Shown in pieces: positions 36,840-46,798 of a stretch of DNA of 64,000 nucleotides. The position numbers and the translations under genes are program-made. Where the stretch lies: the NCBI RefSeq assembly GCF_016025255.1, contig NZ_CP065592.1:1283122-1347121 (forward strand), in the 5' to 3' direction. The DNA comes from Sphingosinicella flava. Lineage in GTDB: Bacteria; Pseudomonadota; Alphaproteobacteria; Sphingomonadales; Sphingomonadaceae. Numbering within the stretch: the stretch's first letter is position 1; every line of letters starts with the position of its first letter. The notes beneath the pieces are model-generated. The model was given only the letters and a program-made list of their open reading frames with translations. It was not told where the DNA came from and made no database searches.

Positions 36840-38411
36840 TCACTCCCACTCGATCGTGCCGGGCGGCTTCGAGGTGTAATCGTAGACGACGCGGTTGATG
36901 CCCTTCACTTCGTTGATGATGCGGGTGGCGACGCGGCTGAGGAAAGCGGCGTCGAAGGGGTAGATGTCGGCGGTCATGCCATCGGTGGACGTGACGGCGC
37001 GGAGGGCGCAGACGCTGTCGTAGGTGCGGTAATCGCCCATCACGCCAACGGTCCGGACCGGCAGCAGCACGGCAAAAGCCTGCCAGATGGCGTCGTAAAG
37101 CCCGGCGGTGCGGATTTCCTCAAGATAGACGGCGTCGGCCTTGCGGAGGATGTCGCAACGTTCCTTCGTCACTTCGCCCGGAATGCGGATTGCGAGGCCC
37201 GGGCCGGGGAAAGGATGGCGGCCGACGAAGACCTCCGGCAGGCCGAGCTCCCGCCCAAGCGCCCGCACCTCGTCCTTGAAGAGTTCACGCAACGGTTCGA
37301 CGAGCTGCATGTTCATGCGCTCGGGAAGGCCGCCGACATTGTGGTGGCTCTTGATCGTGACCGAGGGGCCACCCGTGAAGCTGACGCTTTCGATCACGTC
37401 GGGGTAAAGCGTGCCTTGGGCCAGGAAATCGGCGCCGCCGATCTTCCTCGCCTCCTCCTCGAACACATCGATGAAGGTCTTGCCGATGAATTTGCGCTTG
37501 GCTTCGGGATCGGTGACGCCGGCGAGGCCGGAAAGGAACAATTCCTCCGCATCCACGTGGACGAGCGGAATGTTGTAATGATTGCGGAACAGGCTCACCA
37601 CCTGCTCGGCTTCATTGGCGCGCAACAGGCCGTGATCGACAAAGACGCAAGTCAATTGATCGCCGATGGCTTCGTGGATCAGCACCGCCGCCACTGCGCT
37701 GTCGACGCCGCCGGAGAGGCCGCAAATCACCCGTCCCTTGCCGACCTGGGCGCGGATTTCCGCGATCTTGGTCTGGCGGAATTCGGCCATGGTCCAATCG
37801 CCCGCGAGGCCACAGACGTGGCGGACGAAATTGGCGATGAGCTTGGCGCCGTCGGGCGTATGCACGACTTCCGGGTGGAATTGCGTGCCGTAATAGTTTT
37901 TCTCTTCGTTGGCGATGAGCGCGAAGGGCGCGCCGTCCGATGTCGCGACGACGCGAAAGCCGGGCGCGAAGCGGGTTACCTTGTCGCCATGGCTCATCCA
38001 GACCTGATGGCGCTCGCCGACCTTCCACAGCCCGTCGAACAGCTTGCAATCCTCGGTGACCGTAAGGAAGGCACGGCCGAATTCGCCCCCCTCCCCGGTT
38101 TCATGCCCTGGCCGCACCTCGCCGCCGAGCTGATGCGTCATCACCTGCTGGCCGTAGCAGATGCCGAGGATGGGGAGGCCGCTTTCGAACAGGATTTCCG
38201 GTGCCCGGGGGCTGCCTTCCTCCGGCACGCCCGCCGGCGATCCGGACAGGATGATGCCTTTGGGCTTCAGCCGTTCAAAGGCTTCCGCGGCCTGGGTGAA
38301 GGGCGCGATCTCGCTATAGACGCCCGCCTCGCGCACCCGCCGCGCGATCAGCTGGGTCACCTGGCTCCCGAAGTCGACGATGAGGATATTGTCGCTGGGC
38401 TGGATCGTCAT
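36840..38411 (-). CDS. guaA: GMP synthase (glutamine-hydrolysing)
   Basis: A bifunctional enzyme of 523 residues converting XMP to GMP. The N-terminal class I amidotransferase has its nucleophile in ILGICYGQQ and the catalytic His in GTQFHPEV. The central ATP pyrophosphatase domain has the P-loop [16 protein letters not shown]-synthase dimerisation domain ends with [14 protein letters not shown], the normal terminus. It heads the unit guaA-GNAT-ArsC-like. Confidence 0.98.
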   Translation of the reverse strand: MTIQPSDNILIVDFGSQVTQLIARRVREAGVYSEIAPFTQAAEAFERLKPKGIILSGSPAGVPEEGSPRAPEILFESGLPILGICYGQQVMTHQLGGEVRPGHETGEGGEFGRAFLTVTEDCKLFDGLWKVGERHQVWMSHGDKVTRFAPGFRVVATSDGAPFALIANEEKNYYGTQFHPEVVHTPDGAKLIANFVRHVCGLAGDWTMAEFRQTKIAEIRAQVGKGRVICGLSGGVDSAVAAVLIHEAIGDQLTCVFVDHGLLRANEAEQVVSLFRNHYNIPLVHVDAEELFLSGLAGVTDPEAKRKFIGKTFIDVFEEEARKIGGADFLAQGTLYPDVIESVSFTGGPSVTIKSHHNVGGLPERMNMQLVEPLRELFKDEVRALGRELGLPEVFVGRHPFPGPGLAIRIPGEVTKERCDILRKADAVYLEEIRTAGLYDAIWQAFAVLLPVRTVGVMGDYRTYDSVCALRAVTSTDGMTADIYPFDAAFLSRVATRIINEVKGINRVVYDYTSKPPGTIEWE

Positions 38412-38437
38412 GCGGCCGGGCCTTTTCGAGCATAAAG

Positions 38438-38467
38438 AGATGCGCGGGCCTTAAGACCCGCGCATCT
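38438..38467 (-). terminator. Hairpin between the small secreted-protein gene and guaA
   Basis: A perfect 11-base-pair stem (AGATGCGCGGG / CCCGCGCATCT) with an 8-base loop lies 22 bases after the stop of the minus-strand gene at 38,489. On that strand it is followed by CTTTATG, so it is probably a terminator with a weak T-run. It also lies just before guaA. Confidence 0.65.
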
Positions 38468-38488
38468 TCCTGTCCAGCAAGCCTGTCG

Positions 38489-38971
38489 TCAGAAACGGTA
38501 GGCGTTCAGCTCGAAATTATAGATTTCGCCGTCCTTGGCGAAGCAGGTGAACGACCGGATGCCGCCATCGCCCGGAAAGCCGCCGACATCGACGACGCCG
38601 CGCACCCGATAGACGCCGTCGCGGCGGTCGACATCGGTGATGTCGCGGACGCGGGCGTCGGAATACTGACCGCCATGCTCGGCTTCGTTGACGCAGGTAT
38701 AGACGGCCCCGCGCTCGCCCCGGCTGCCGCCGCTATAACCATAGCGATCGCCGCCAAAGCCGTAATCGTCGTCCTTCTTGGCCGCAGACGCGATGGCCGC
38801 GATCGCGCCGATCAGCAGAACGCCGCCGACGACATCCCCGGCAGTCAGCTTGTCGTTCCGATGGTAGCCATGATGCCATCCGCCGCCCCGGCGCGCTTCC
38901 GCCGGTGCCGCGGCACCGGCCAGCAAGGCTGCTGCAACAATCGCGCTCATCCCTTTTTTCAACGTGCCCAT
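38489..38971 (-). CDS. Secreted or membrane-anchored protein, unknown function
   Basis: A protein of 160 residues. A signal peptide (MGTLKKGMSAIVAAALLAGAAAPAEA) leads into a short His/Gly-rich stretch (RRGGGWHHGYHRND), a hydrophobic Gly/Ala segment (about 43-60), a Gly/Tyr/Asp-rich part, and a C-terminal domain with two cysteines (VYTCVNEAEH ... RSFTCFAKDG). I recognise no family. GGAGG lies 7 bases before the ATG at 38971, which decides the start over a long open frame upstream. Confidence 0.72.
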   Translation of the reverse strand: MGTLKKGMSAIVAAALLAGAAAPAEARRGGGWHHGYHRNDKLTAGDVVGGVLLIGAIAAIASAAKKDDDYGFGGDRYGYSGGSRGERGAVYTCVNEAEHGGQYSDARVRDITDVDRRDGVYRVRGVVDVGGFPGDGGIRSFTCFAKDGEIYNFELNAYRF

Positions 38972-39075
38972 AATATCCTCCAACAGCCTTTTCGGCCCTG
39001 GAACGAAATTGGCGCCCCAGCCCTGACTGATGGCTGAACGATCCTGAAGGATGCCGTTCAGTTTCGAGGCTCCGA

Positions 39076-41220
39076 TCAATCGCCGATCGTCAGCCCGGTA
39101 TGATGCGCGATGAAGGCGTACATGTCGGTATATTCCTCGATCTGCTTGGCGGTCGGCTTCCCCGAACCGTGCCCGGCGCGCGTTTCGATGCGGATGAGGT
39201 GCGGCGCCGGACCAGTATCGGCCGCCTGCATCGCGGAGATATATTTGAAGCTGTGACCCGGAACGACGCGGTCGTCCGTGTCCGCCGTCGTCACCAGCAT
39301 CGGCGGGTAATTCACGCCCGATTTGATGTTGTGATAAGGCGAATAGGAATAGAGCGTCCGGAAATCCGCTTCCTTGCTTGGATAGCCATAATCGTCCACC
39401 CAATAACGCCCGGCGGTGAACCGGTCGAACCGCAGCATGTCCATCACACCCACGGTCGGCAACGCCGCCGCGAATAGGTCGGGCCGCTGATTGAGCGCCG
39501 CGCCGACGAGAAGGCCGCCATTGGACCGGCCTTCGATCGCGAGCTTGTCCTTCGACGTGATCCCCTGCGCGATCAGATACTCGCCCGCCGCGATGAAATC
39601 GTCGAACACATTCTGCTTGTTGTGAAGGCGCCCGGCATCGTGCCACGCCTTGCCATATTCGCCGCCGCCACGCAGGTTCGCCACCGCCAGCACGCCGCCC
39701 TCGGCGACCCAGGCCATCCATTTGGGCTGGAAGCGGGGCAGCTCCGGCGCGTTGAACCCGCCATAGCCGTAGAGCAGGGCCGGCACGTTCTTGAGCGCCA
39801 TGCCTTTCTTGTGAATGAGGAAGATCGGCACCTTGGTGCCGTCCTTCGAAGTGTAGAAACGCTGCGCAACCTCATATTGCGCCGGGTCGAAGGACAGCTT
39901 GGGCTCGGCGAACACCGAAGCCGCGTTGGCCTTGCTGTCGTAGCGATAGATGGCGCCTGGCGAGTTGAAACTCGCGAAAGAGAAGAAGGTCTCGCTGTCG
40001 CTCGCGTCGCCGGAGAAGCCGGCCGTCGTGCCGATACCGGGGAGGGTCACCGTGCCGACGCGCTTACCGGCCATGTCGAAGGTGCGCACTTCCGTTTTCG
40101 CATCGACCAGGTAGGAGCCGATGATCTTGTCTCCGACGATCGAGGCGCTGCCGAGAGTCGCCTGATCCTCCGGCACCAATTCCGTCACCGTCAACGCCGG
40201 TTTCGAGACGTCCGTCGAAACGATCCGCCCGCGCTGCGCATCCTTGTCCGTGCGCCAGTAGAAAGTGGTGCCCATGTTGCCGAGATAGGACCAATCATTC
40301 TCCAGGCCCGTCACCAGGCGGCGCGGCTTGGCTCCCGCCGTCTGAAGGTCGATCAGCGTGATTTCGTAGCGCTCGTCGGTGCCTTCCGAGCTGGTGACGA
40401 TCAGCCAGCGCCCGTCATCCGACACTTCCGCCGTGTTGCTGAGCTTCGGACGGTCGGGCTGCGCGTAGATCAGCTTGTCGTCCGCCTGTGTCGTGCCGAG
40501 CTTGTGGAAGTAGACCGCCTGCCCCTCGTTCAGCGACTGGAACTGCGCGCCAGGCTTCGGCTCGGCGAAACGGGAATAATAGAAGCCCGATCCATCCTTC
40601 GCCCAATCTAGGTTGGAGAATTTGACCCACTTCACCTCGTCCGGCAGCACCTCGCCGGTATCGGCGTTCAGTACCTTCACCACGCGCCAATCGGTGCCGC
40701 CTTCCTGAATGGAATAGAGGACGTGCTTACCATCCTTCGACGCGTCCCATTCGGCGAGCGCGGTCGCTCCATCCTTCGACCAGGTGTTCGGATCGATCAG
40801 TTGGCGCGGCGTGCCGTTGAGACCATCGCGGACATACAGCACCGACTGGTTCTGCAGGCCGTCATTGCGCGTGTAGAAATAGCGATTGCCGGCCTTCTCC
40901 GGCACACCGTAGCGCTCGTAATCGTAGAGCGCGGTCAGCCGGGCCTTCAGTGCATCGCGGCCCGGAATCGCGGCGAGATAGGCGTTAGTCACCGCATTCT
41001 GCGCCGTTACCCATTCCCGCACCTTAGGGTCTTCGCGCACATCGTTTTCAAGCCAGCGATAGGGATCGACCACGGCTACTCCGAATTGCGTCTCCACCAC
41101 ATCACCCCGCGCCGTCTGGGGATAAGCAAAGGGGGTGAAGGCGGCGATCGCAACCGGGGCATCTGCCATGGCTGGCGACAAGGCGGTAGATAGAAGCAGA
41201 AGAGCAGCAGCGTAACGCAT
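39076..41220 (-). CDS. Prolyl oligopeptidase family serine peptidase (copy 1)
   Basis: An S9A peptidase (714 residues) with a signal peptide, so likely periplasmic. The N-terminal half is the seven-bladed propeller, starting DPYRWLENDVRED, that limits access to short peptides. The C-terminal alpha/beta hydrolase domain holds Ser566 (GRSNGG), the Asp in DDRVVPGHS, and His684 (RAGHGSGKP). It cleaves after proline in peptides, judged from the family. A closely related gene lies immediately upstream. Confidence 0.95.
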   Translation of the reverse strand: MRYAAALLLLSTALSPAMADAPVAIAAFTPFAYPQTARGDVVETQFGVAVVDPYRWLENDVREDPKVREWVTAQNAVTNAYLAAIPGRDALKARLTALYDYERYGVPEKAGNRYFYTRNDGLQNQSVLYVRDGLNGTPRQLIDPNTWSKDGATALAEWDASKDGKHVLYSIQEGGTDWRVVKVLNADTGEVLPDEVKWVKFSNLDWAKDGSGFYYSRFAEPKPGAQFQSLNEGQAVYFHKLGTTQADDKLIYAQPDRPKLSNTAEVSDDGRWLIVTSSEGTDERYEITLIDLQTAGAKPRRLVTGLENDWSYLGNMGTTFYWRTDKDAQRGRIVSTDVSKPALTVTELVPEDQATLGSASIVGDKIIGSYLVDAKTEVRTFDMAGKRVGTVTLPGIGTTAGFSGDASDSETFFSFASFNSPGAIYRYDSKANAASVFAEPKLSFDPAQYEVAQRFYTSKDGTKVPIFLIHKKGMALKNVPALLYGYGGFNAPELPRFQPKWMAWVAEGGVLAVANLRGGGEYGKAWHDAGRLHNKQNVFDDFIAAGEYLIAQGITSKDKLAIEGRSNGGLLVGAALNQRPDLFAAALPTVGVMDMLRFDRFTAGRYWVDDYGYPSKEADFRTLYSYSPYHNIKSGVNYPPMLVTTADTDDRVVPGHSFKYISAMQAADTGPAPHLIRIETRAGHGSGKPTAKQIEEYTDMYAFIAHHTGLTIGD

Positions 41221-41310
41221 GATGATTTCCCGTTGTGCAATGCTCCGACTGAGGCCGGGCTCTGATTGAACGTTATGGCTGGCTCACGCTTTCACCCGAG
41301 CCAACGCGAG

Positions 41311-43467
41311 CTACTTCACCGTCATGCCGGTATGTTTGGCAGTGAAGGCCCAAAGGTCGGCATATTCCTCGATGATCTTGTCGGTGGGCTTGCCGGAGCC
41401 GTGCCCGGCCCGCGTCTCGATGCGGATGAGGTGCGGCTTGTCGCCGATATCGGCGGCCTGGATCGCGGCGGCATATTTGAAGCTATGGCCCGGCACCACG
41501 CGATCATCCGTATCGGCGGTCGTCACCAGGATGGCTGGATAGGACACGCCCGTCTTCACATTGTGATAAGGCGAATAAGCGTGGAGCTTCCGGAAGTCCG
41601 CCTCTTTGTTAGGATAGCCGTAATCGTCCACCCAATAGCGCCCCGCAGTCCAGCGGTCGAAGCGCAGCATGTCCATCACGCCGACGGCGGGCAAGGCGGC
41701 AGCGAACAGATCCGGCCGCTGGTTGACGACGGCGCCGACCAGGAGGCCGCCGTTCGAGCCGCCCTGAATGGCAAGCTTGTCCTTCGTCGTGATCCCTTGC
41801 GCGATCAGATATTCGCCCGCCGCGATGAAATCGTCGAACACGTTCTGCTTGTTCTGCAGACGCCCGGCATCGTGCCAGGCCTTGCCATATTCGCCGCCGC
41901 CGCGCAGGTTCGCGACCGCGAGGACACCGCCTTGCTCCATCCAGGCGAGCCGCGTCGGCGAATAGCTTGGCGTCATCGAAATGTTGAAGCCGCCATAACC
42001 GTAGAGCAAGGTCGGCGCGCCCTTCGACAAGTCCAGGCCCTTTTTGTGCACGACGAACATCGGCACGCGGGTGCCGTCCTTCGACGTGTAGAAACGCTGG
42101 CTGACTTCATAAGCGGCGGGATCGAACAGCACCTTGGGCTCCGCCCAGGGGGTCGCCTGCCCCGTCGCCGCGTCGTAGCGATAGATGGCCGTCGGCGTCG
42201 CGAAGCTGGTGAAGGAGAAGAAGGTTTCGGGATCGTCCGATTCTCCGCCGAAACCGCCCGCCGTGCCGATGCCGGGCAAGGCCACGGTGCCGAGCTTCTT
42301 GCCATCGAGGCTGTAGCGCCTGACCTCCGTCTTTGCATCGACGAGGTAGGAAAGCATCAGAGTGCCGCCGAGCAGCGACGCGCCGTCCAGCGTCGCCTGA
42401 TCTTCCGGCACCACTTCGACCGGCTTCGGATCGTCCTCCGCCACATCGAGCGACACGACGCGCAAACGCGGGGCATCCTTGTTGGTCGCCCACAGGAATT
42501 TCGTGTCCTGATTGCCGATATAGGACCAGTTATTTTCAAGCCCAGCGATCAATGTGCGCGGTTTTGCTTCCGGCCGGGCAAGGTCGATCAGCGTGATTTC
42601 GTAGCGGTCGTCCGTCCCTTCGGATGAGGTGACGATCAGCCACTTCCCGTCTTCGCTCACCTGTCCGTAATGGCCGCGCTTGGGCAGATCGGGGGTTTCG
42701 AAGATCAGCTTGTCTTCGCCTTGCGGCGTGCCGAGCTTGTGGAAATAGATTTTGTGATGCTCGTTCGTGGCCTGGAATTTCTGGCCGGGCGCGGGCTCGG
42801 GGAAACGGCTATAATAGAAACCGGAACCATCCTTCGCCCATTCGACGCCGCTATTCTTGATCCACTCCAACTGGTCAGCGGTTTCCTTGCCGGTCGCGAG
42901 GTCGAGCACTTTTACCGTCCGCCAATCGCTGCCGCCATCCTGGATCGCATAAGCCACATAACGGCCGTCCTCCGACGGTACCCAGCTCGCCAACGCCGTC
43001 GCACCGTCCTTCGACCAGGTGTTGGGGTCGAGGAGCATCCGCCCCTCACCGTTCAGGCTGTCCCGGACATAAAGAGCCGACTGATTCTGCAGGCCATTGT
43101 TACGCGTGTAGAAGTAACGGCCACCTTTCTTATAAGGCAGGCCGTACCGTTCGTAATCGTATAGCGCCTTGATCCGAAACGCGAAGATGTCCCGGCCCGG
43201 CAGCGTGTCGAGATAGGCATTCGTCACCTTATTCTGTTCGGCTACCCAATCGGCAACGGCCTTGTCCTCGCGCACGTCATTTTCAAGCCAGCGATACGGA
43301 TCGGCGACCTTCACCCCGAATTGCGTGTCCACCACGTCCTGACGCAGCGTCTTGGGATAGGCGATGGGCGCTGCCTGCGTCGCGGCGGCATTGGCTGTCA
43401 TGGCGGTAAAGGTGCTTCCGGTGGTGGCGAGGAGGGCGGTGAAGATCAGTCGAGTAGAGACGCGCAT
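41311..43467 (-). CDS. Prolyl oligopeptidase family serine peptidase (copy 2)
   Basis: A second S9A peptidase (718 residues from the ATG at 43467, where a signal peptide begins; earlier in-frame starts give no homology). The catalytic motifs are Ser571 (GGSNGG), DDRVVPGHS and His689 (RAGHGSGKP). Sequence and motif order closely follow copy 1 along the whole length, so the pair is a tandem duplication. The spacer between them is 90 bases. Different signal peptides suggest both are exported. Confidence 0.95.
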   Translation of the reverse strand: MRVSTRLIFTALLATTGSTFTAMTANAAATQAAPIAYPKTLRQDVVDTQFGVKVADPYRWLENDVREDKAVADWVAEQNKVTNAYLDTLPGRDIFAFRIKALYDYERYGLPYKKGGRYFYTRNNGLQNQSALYVRDSLNGEGRMLLDPNTWSKDGATALASWVPSEDGRYVAYAIQDGGSDWRTVKVLDLATGKETADQLEWIKNSGVEWAKDGSGFYYSRFPEPAPGQKFQATNEHHKIYFHKLGTPQGEDKLIFETPDLPKRGHYGQVSEDGKWLIVTSSEGTDDRYEITLIDLARPEAKPRTLIAGLENNWSYIGNQDTKFLWATNKDAPRLRVVSLDVAEDDPKPVEVVPEDQATLDGASLLGGTLMLSYLVDAKTEVRRYSLDGKKLGTVALPGIGTAGGFGGESDDPETFFSFTSFATPTAIYRYDAATGQATPWAEPKVLFDPAAYEVSQRFYTSKDGTRVPMFVVHKKGLDLSKGAPTLLYGYGGFNISMTPSYSPTRLAWMEQGGVLAVANLRGGGEYGKAWHDAGRLQNKQNVFDDFIAAGEYLIAQGITTKDKLAIQGGSNGGLLVGAVVNQRPDLFAAALPAVGVMDMLRFDRWTAGRYWVDDYGYPNKEADFRKLHAYSPYHNVKTGVSYPAILVTTADTDDRVVPGHSFKYAAAIQAADIGDKPHLIRIETRAGHGSGKPTDKIIEEYADLWAFTAKHTGMTVK

Positions 43468-43688
43468 ATAAGGCTGCCTTCGCGAAGGAAAAGAATAGTG
43501 GGAGGGTAGCGGCCTCATTGCGCTTGTCAAAGGCAAGCTCAAAGAGCCGGATAACGGCCCCAACGCCCGACAAAAGAACGCCGGGTCAAACACTTGTTCA
43601 TCGCTTGCTCAGGCAATGGGGCGGATAGTCTCACCTTCGGCGGCGCTTGCGGCTGCAAGCCATGCCACCCTGAGTTAGGAGCCAGTAT

Positions 43689-44135
43689 ATGCTCAAGAAA
43701 TTCATCCTTGGCGCGGCCGTTCTTGCCACGAGCGCGACCGCCCTTCCCACTGCCGCTCAAGCGCAATCGCGCTACCGCGATTATGGTTATGCCCGCCACT
43801 ATGACGGCTATGGCTATGACCGCGGCTATCGCGATTATGACCGGCGCTACGGCGACTATCGCCGCTACCGGCGCGGCGACCATTACTATGAAGGCGGCCG
43901 CTATTATGAAGGCGACCGCTATTATGCAGATAGTCGCTACCGCCGTTGCAGCGATGGAACGGCCGGCGCCATCGTCGGGGGCGCGGCGGGCGCCCTGCTC
44001 GGCCGCGAGATCGCGCGGGATGGCGGCCGGAGCCGTTATTCCTACCGCCATCGGGGCGGCGACGGCACAACCGGCGCGATCCTGGGCGGCGCGATCGGTG
44101 CGCTGATCGGCAACGAAATCGGCAAGAATTGCTGA
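43689..44135 (+). CDS. Glycine-zipper envelope protein
   Basis: A protein of 148 residues with a signal peptide (to about AAQA), a Tyr/Arg/Asp-rich region of imperfect repeats (RGYRDYDRRYGDYRRY; HYYEGGRYYEGDRYY), and two glycine-zipper segments (GTAGAIVGGAAGALLGREIA and GTTGAILGGAIGALIGNEIG). The latter match the 17-kDa surface antigen or 2TM glycine-zipper family. It probably lies in the outer membrane or periplasm; no function is known. TAGGAG precedes the start, and a bidirectional terminator follows. Confidence 0.78.
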   Translation: MLKKFILGAAVLATSATALPTAAQAQSRYRDYGYARHYDGYGYDRGYRDYDRRYGDYRRYRRGDHYYEGGRYYEGDRYYADSRYRRCSDGTAGAIVGGAAGALLGREIARDGGRSRYSYRHRGGDGTTGAILGGAIGALIGNEIGKNC

Positions 44136-44141
44136 CAAACA

Positions 44142-44169
44142 AAAAGGGCCTCCAGACGGAGGCCCTTTT
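44142..44169. terminator. Bidirectional Rho-independent terminator
   Basis: A perfect 12-base-pair stem (AAAAGGGCCTCC / GGAGGCCCTTTT, loop AGAC) separates the plus-strand glycine-zipper gene from minus-strand rplQ. A/T runs on both sides let it stop transcription in both directions, ending the ribosomal operon after rplQ. Confidence 0.92.
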
Positions 44170-44196
44170 CATATCAGTCGATGCAAAGCGTGAGGC

Positions 44197-44622
44197 TCAG
44201 GCGGCCTCTGCCTCGAACCCTTCGTCGTTCATCACCGGACCGGAATCCTGGCCCTTGGCGGACACGTCGCGGTCGACGAATTCGATGATCGCCATGGCTG
44301 CGGCGTCCGACGCGCGGATACCGGCCTTGATGACGCGGGTGTAGCCGCCGTTGCGGTCCGCATAGCGGGCAGCAAGGACGTCGAACAGCTTCACCAGCTG
44401 CGCGTCGTCGAGCAGACGGGCATGCGCGAGGCGGCGGTTCGAAAGGCCGCCCTTCTTCGCGAGCGTGACCAGCTTTTCGACGTAGGGACGCAGTTCCTTC
44501 GCCTTGGCGACGGTGGTCATGATCTGCTCATGCTTGATGAGCGCGGCCGCCATGTTGCGGAACAGGGCCGCACGATGGCTGGAGGTCCGTTGCAGCTTAC
44601 GGCCGCCGACGCGATGACGCAT
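44197..44622 (-). CDS. rplQ: 50S ribosomal protein L17
   Basis: L17 (141 residues), starting [20 protein letters not shown], the invariant opening of the family. It binds 23S rRNA near the exit tunnel. A longer frame is open upstream, but the ATG at 44622 matches the family start. The C-terminus carries an extra acidic tail after FVDRD. It is the last gene of the alpha operon, separated from rpoA by a 156-base spacer with a hairpin doublet. Confidence 0.97.
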   Translation of the reverse strand: MRHRVGGRKLQRTSSHRAALFRNMAAALIKHEQIMTTVAKAKELRPYVEKLVTLAKKGGLSNRRLAHARLLDDAQLVKLFDVLAARYADRNGGYTRVIKAGIRASDAAAMAIIEFVDRDVSAKGQDSGPVMNDEGFEAEAA

Positions 44623-44710
44623 TGTTCTTTTCCTTCGTTCGTTAAGGGACCGTGTGAGGTATCCCAAACCAGGCGGTGAAAACGGGCACCGCCCATACCC
44701 CTTATCAGTT

Positions 44711-44769
44711 CCCCGGCGAAAGCCAGGGTCAAGCAAACAGGAGAGCTGGGCTCCGGCCTTCGCCGGAGC
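44711..44769. repeat. Hairpin doublet, family 2, between rpoA and rplQ
   Basis: One perfect stem is at 44750-44769 (GCTCCGGC, loop CTTC, GCCGGAGC). A degenerate partner is at 44711-44727 (CCCCGGC, loop GAAA, GCCAGGG). It is arranged like the other four doublets of this family. Confidence 0.75.
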
Positions 44770-44778
44770 ACAACCTCA

Positions 44779-45837
44779 TTAGCCCATCAATTCCTGTTCG
44801 AGCTTCTTGGCCATTTCCTCGATATTTTCAGGCGGCCAGCCCGGAATGTCCATGCCGAGGCGGAGGCCCATGCCGGACAGCACTTCCTTGATCTCGTTGA
44901 GGCTCTTGCGCCCGAAATTCGGCGTGCGGAGCATCTCGGCCTCGGTCTTTTGGACGAGGTCGCCGATGTAAATGATGTTGTCGTTCTTCAGGCAATTGGC
45001 GCTGCGGACCGACAGTTCCAGCTCGTCCACCTTCTTCAAGAGATAGCGGTTGAGCTGGTTCGCGTCGCTTTCGGTTTCCATGGCGGTCATGGAAACACCG
45101 GCGCTCGGCGCGGCGGCGGCCAGGCCTTCGTCGAAGTGGACGAACAGCTGGAGCTGGTCCTGAAGGATGCGGGCCGCATAGGCGATCGCATCGTCCGGGC
45201 TGATCGTGCCGTCGGTTTCGACGGTGAGCGTCAGCTTGTCATAGTCGAGTTCCTGGCCGACGCGGGTGTTTTCAACCTTGTAGCTGACCTGGCGCACCGG
45301 CGAGTAGAGCGCATCGACCGGGATGAGGCCGATCGGCGCGTCGGCCGGACGGTTGTTGGCGGCGGGGACATAGCCCTTGCCGGCCTGAACCGTCAGTTCC
45401 ATGTTGAGCGTCGCGCCTTCGTCCAGATGGCAGATGACGAGATCGGGGTTCATCACCTCGATATCGCCCGTGGCCGCGATCTGGCCGGCGGTGACTTCGC
45501 CGGGGCCGGTGGCCGACAGCGACAGGCGCTTCGAGCCTTCGCCTTCCATCTTCAGCGCAACCTGCTTCACGTTGAGGACCATGTCGGTCACGTCTTCGCG
45601 GACGCCCGCGAGGCTCGAAAATTCGTGCAGCACGCCTTCGATCTTGATCGACGTGACGGCAGCGCCCTGAAGCGAAGAAAGAAGGACGCGGCGCAGCGAG
45701 TTGCCGAGCGTCAGGCCGAAGCCGCGCTCAAGCGGCTCGGCGACGAAGGTCGCCTTGCGCCGGGCGTCGCCACCCGCCTTCTTCTCCAGAGCGTTGGGCT
45801 TCTTCATTTCCTGCCAGTTCTTTGCGTTGACGGCCAT
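44779..45837 (-). CDS. rpoA: RNA polymerase alpha subunit
   Basis: A 352-residue subunit that dimerises to seed RNA polymerase assembly. The N-terminal domain shows [26 protein letters not shown], the family signature. The C-terminal domain that contacts UP elements and activators starts near [15 protein letters not shown] and ends ELMG. Its leader from rpsK contains three stem-loops. Confidence 0.98.
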   Translation of the reverse strand: MAVNAKNWQEMKKPNALEKKAGGDARRKATFVAEPLERGFGLTLGNSLRRVLLSSLQGAAVTSIKIEGVLHEFSSLAGVREDVTDMVLNVKQVALKMEGEGSKRLSLSATGPGEVTAGQIAATGDIEVMNPDLVICHLDEGATLNMELTVQAGKGYVPAANNRPADAPIGLIPVDALYSPVRQVSYKVENTRVGQELDYDKLTLTVETDGTISPDDAIAYAARILQDQLQLFVHFDEGLAAAAPSAGVSMTAMETESDANQLNRYLLKKVDELELSVRSANCLKNDNIIYIGDLVQKTEAEMLRTPNFGRKSLNEIKEVLSGMGLRLGMDIPGWPPENIEEMAKKLEQELMG

Positions 45838-45857
45838 GATCTTCCCTTGGCTTCCTC

Positions 45858-45951
45858 GGAAGCGATCGAGGATCGCTTCCGGTTTTTGAAAAATTCGAAA
45901 CCGTTTTGCGGTTTCGGCAATCTGAAACCGGCTTTCCGCAAAGGCGGAAAG
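45858..45951. other. Three consecutive stem-loops in the rpsK-rpoA spacer
   Basis: Three perfect inverted repeats fill the 121-base spacer: 45858-45880 (GGAAGCGATC / GATCGCTTCC, loop GAG), 45897-45915 (GAAACCG / CGGTTTC) and 45932-45951 (CTTTCCGC / GCGGAAAG). The first is followed on the plus strand by GGTTTTT. On the mRNA strand the first lies 21 bases before the rpoA start. They could be processing or attenuation sites. Confidence 0.65.
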
Positions 45952-45958
45952 ACGATTT

Positions 45959-46348
45959 TTATACGCGGCGACGCTTGGACGGGCGGACGCCGTTGTGCGG
46001 GATCGGCGTCACGTCGCGGATGGACGTGATCTGGAAGCCGACCGCCTGAAGCGCGCGAAGGGCGCTTTCGCGGCCCGAGCCCGGACCCTTCACTTCGACC
46101 TCGAGCGTGCGGACGCCATGTTCGGCGGCCTTCTTGCCCGCATCTTCGGCGGCGACCTGGGCGGCATAAGGCGTCGACTTGCGGCTGCCCTTGAAGCCCA
46201 TCATGCCCGCCGAAGACCAGGCAATCGCATTGCCCTGCGCATCGGTGATCGTGATCATCGTGTTGTTGAAGCTGGCGTTGACGTGGGCAACACCGGCGGT
46301 GATGTTCTTGCGCTCGCGCCGGCGAAGGCGCTGAGGTTCGCGTGCCAT
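45959..46348 (-). CDS. rpsK: 30S ribosomal protein S11
   Basis: S11 (129 residues), part of the 30S platform. The motifs [22 protein letters not shown] and the C-terminal [18 protein letters not shown] are typical. It lies between rpsM and rpoA, the standard order. Confidence 0.98.
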   Translation of the reverse strand: MAREPQRLRRRERKNITAGVAHVNASFNNTMITITDAQGNAIAWSSAGMMGFKGSRKSTPYAAQVAAEDAGKKAAEHGVRTLEVEVKGPGSGRESALRALQAVGFQITSIRDVTPIPHNGVRPSKRRRV

Positions 46349-46403
46349 AATCTTTATTCCTACCTAAATCCTGAGATCAAATCGGCGGAGGAGAAGTGTC
46401 TCA

Positions 46404-46424
46404 CAATCGTCCCCCGGACGATTG
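46404..46424 (-). other. Hairpin between rpsM and rpsK
   Basis: A perfect 9-base-pair stem (CAATCGTCC / GGACGATTG, loop of three) lies 5 bases after the rpsM stop codon on the minus strand, without a T-run. It is perhaps an mRNA-stabilising or processing structure. Confidence 0.6.
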
Positions 46425-46429
46425 CTCGC

Positions 46430-46798
46430 TTACTTCTTCTTGCCGGCGATCGGCTTGGCCTTGCCCTTGCGGGTGCGCGCATTGGTGTGCGTGCGCTGGC
46501 CGCGGACCGGAAGGCCCTTGCGGTGACGCAGGCCGCGATAGCAGGCGAGATCCATCAAACGCTTGATGTTCATCGCGGTCTGGCGGCGAAGATCGCCCTC
46601 GACCGTATGATCGGCGTCGATCGTTTCGCGGATCTGCAGGACTTCCTGGTCAGAAAGATCCTGGACGCGGCGCTCCGCAGTGATACCGAGCTTGGTGGTG
46701 ATCTCCTTGGCTTTGGTCGGGCCAATGCCATGGATATAGGTCAGCGCGATTTCGACGCGCTTGTTGGTCGGGATGTTCACACCCGCAATACGTGCCAT
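46430..46798 (-). CDS. rpsM: 30S ribosomal protein S13
   Basis: S13 (122 residues), at the head of the 30S subunit and the subunit bridges. It starts [20 protein letters not shown] and ends in the basic tail typical of S13, with the motif [26 protein letters not shown] precedes the ATG at 46798. Upstream, where adk usually lies, there is a 259-base spacer and an inserted block on the other strand, so this gene must have its own promoter or a distant one. Confidence 0.98.
   Translation of the reverse strand: MARIAGVNIPTNKRVEIALTYIHGIGPTKAKEITTKLGITAERRVQDLSDQEVLQIRETIDADHTVEGDLRRQTAMNIKRLMDLACYRGLRHRKGLPVRGQRTHTNARTRKGKAKPIAGKKK

Noticed and set aside
20942-44135. A novel defence or biosynthetic system in the mosaic region
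   Set aside because: The genes belong to unrelated housekeeping or small unknown families on both strands. No nuclease, NTPase, toxin pair, reverse transcriptase or biosynthetic cluster was found.
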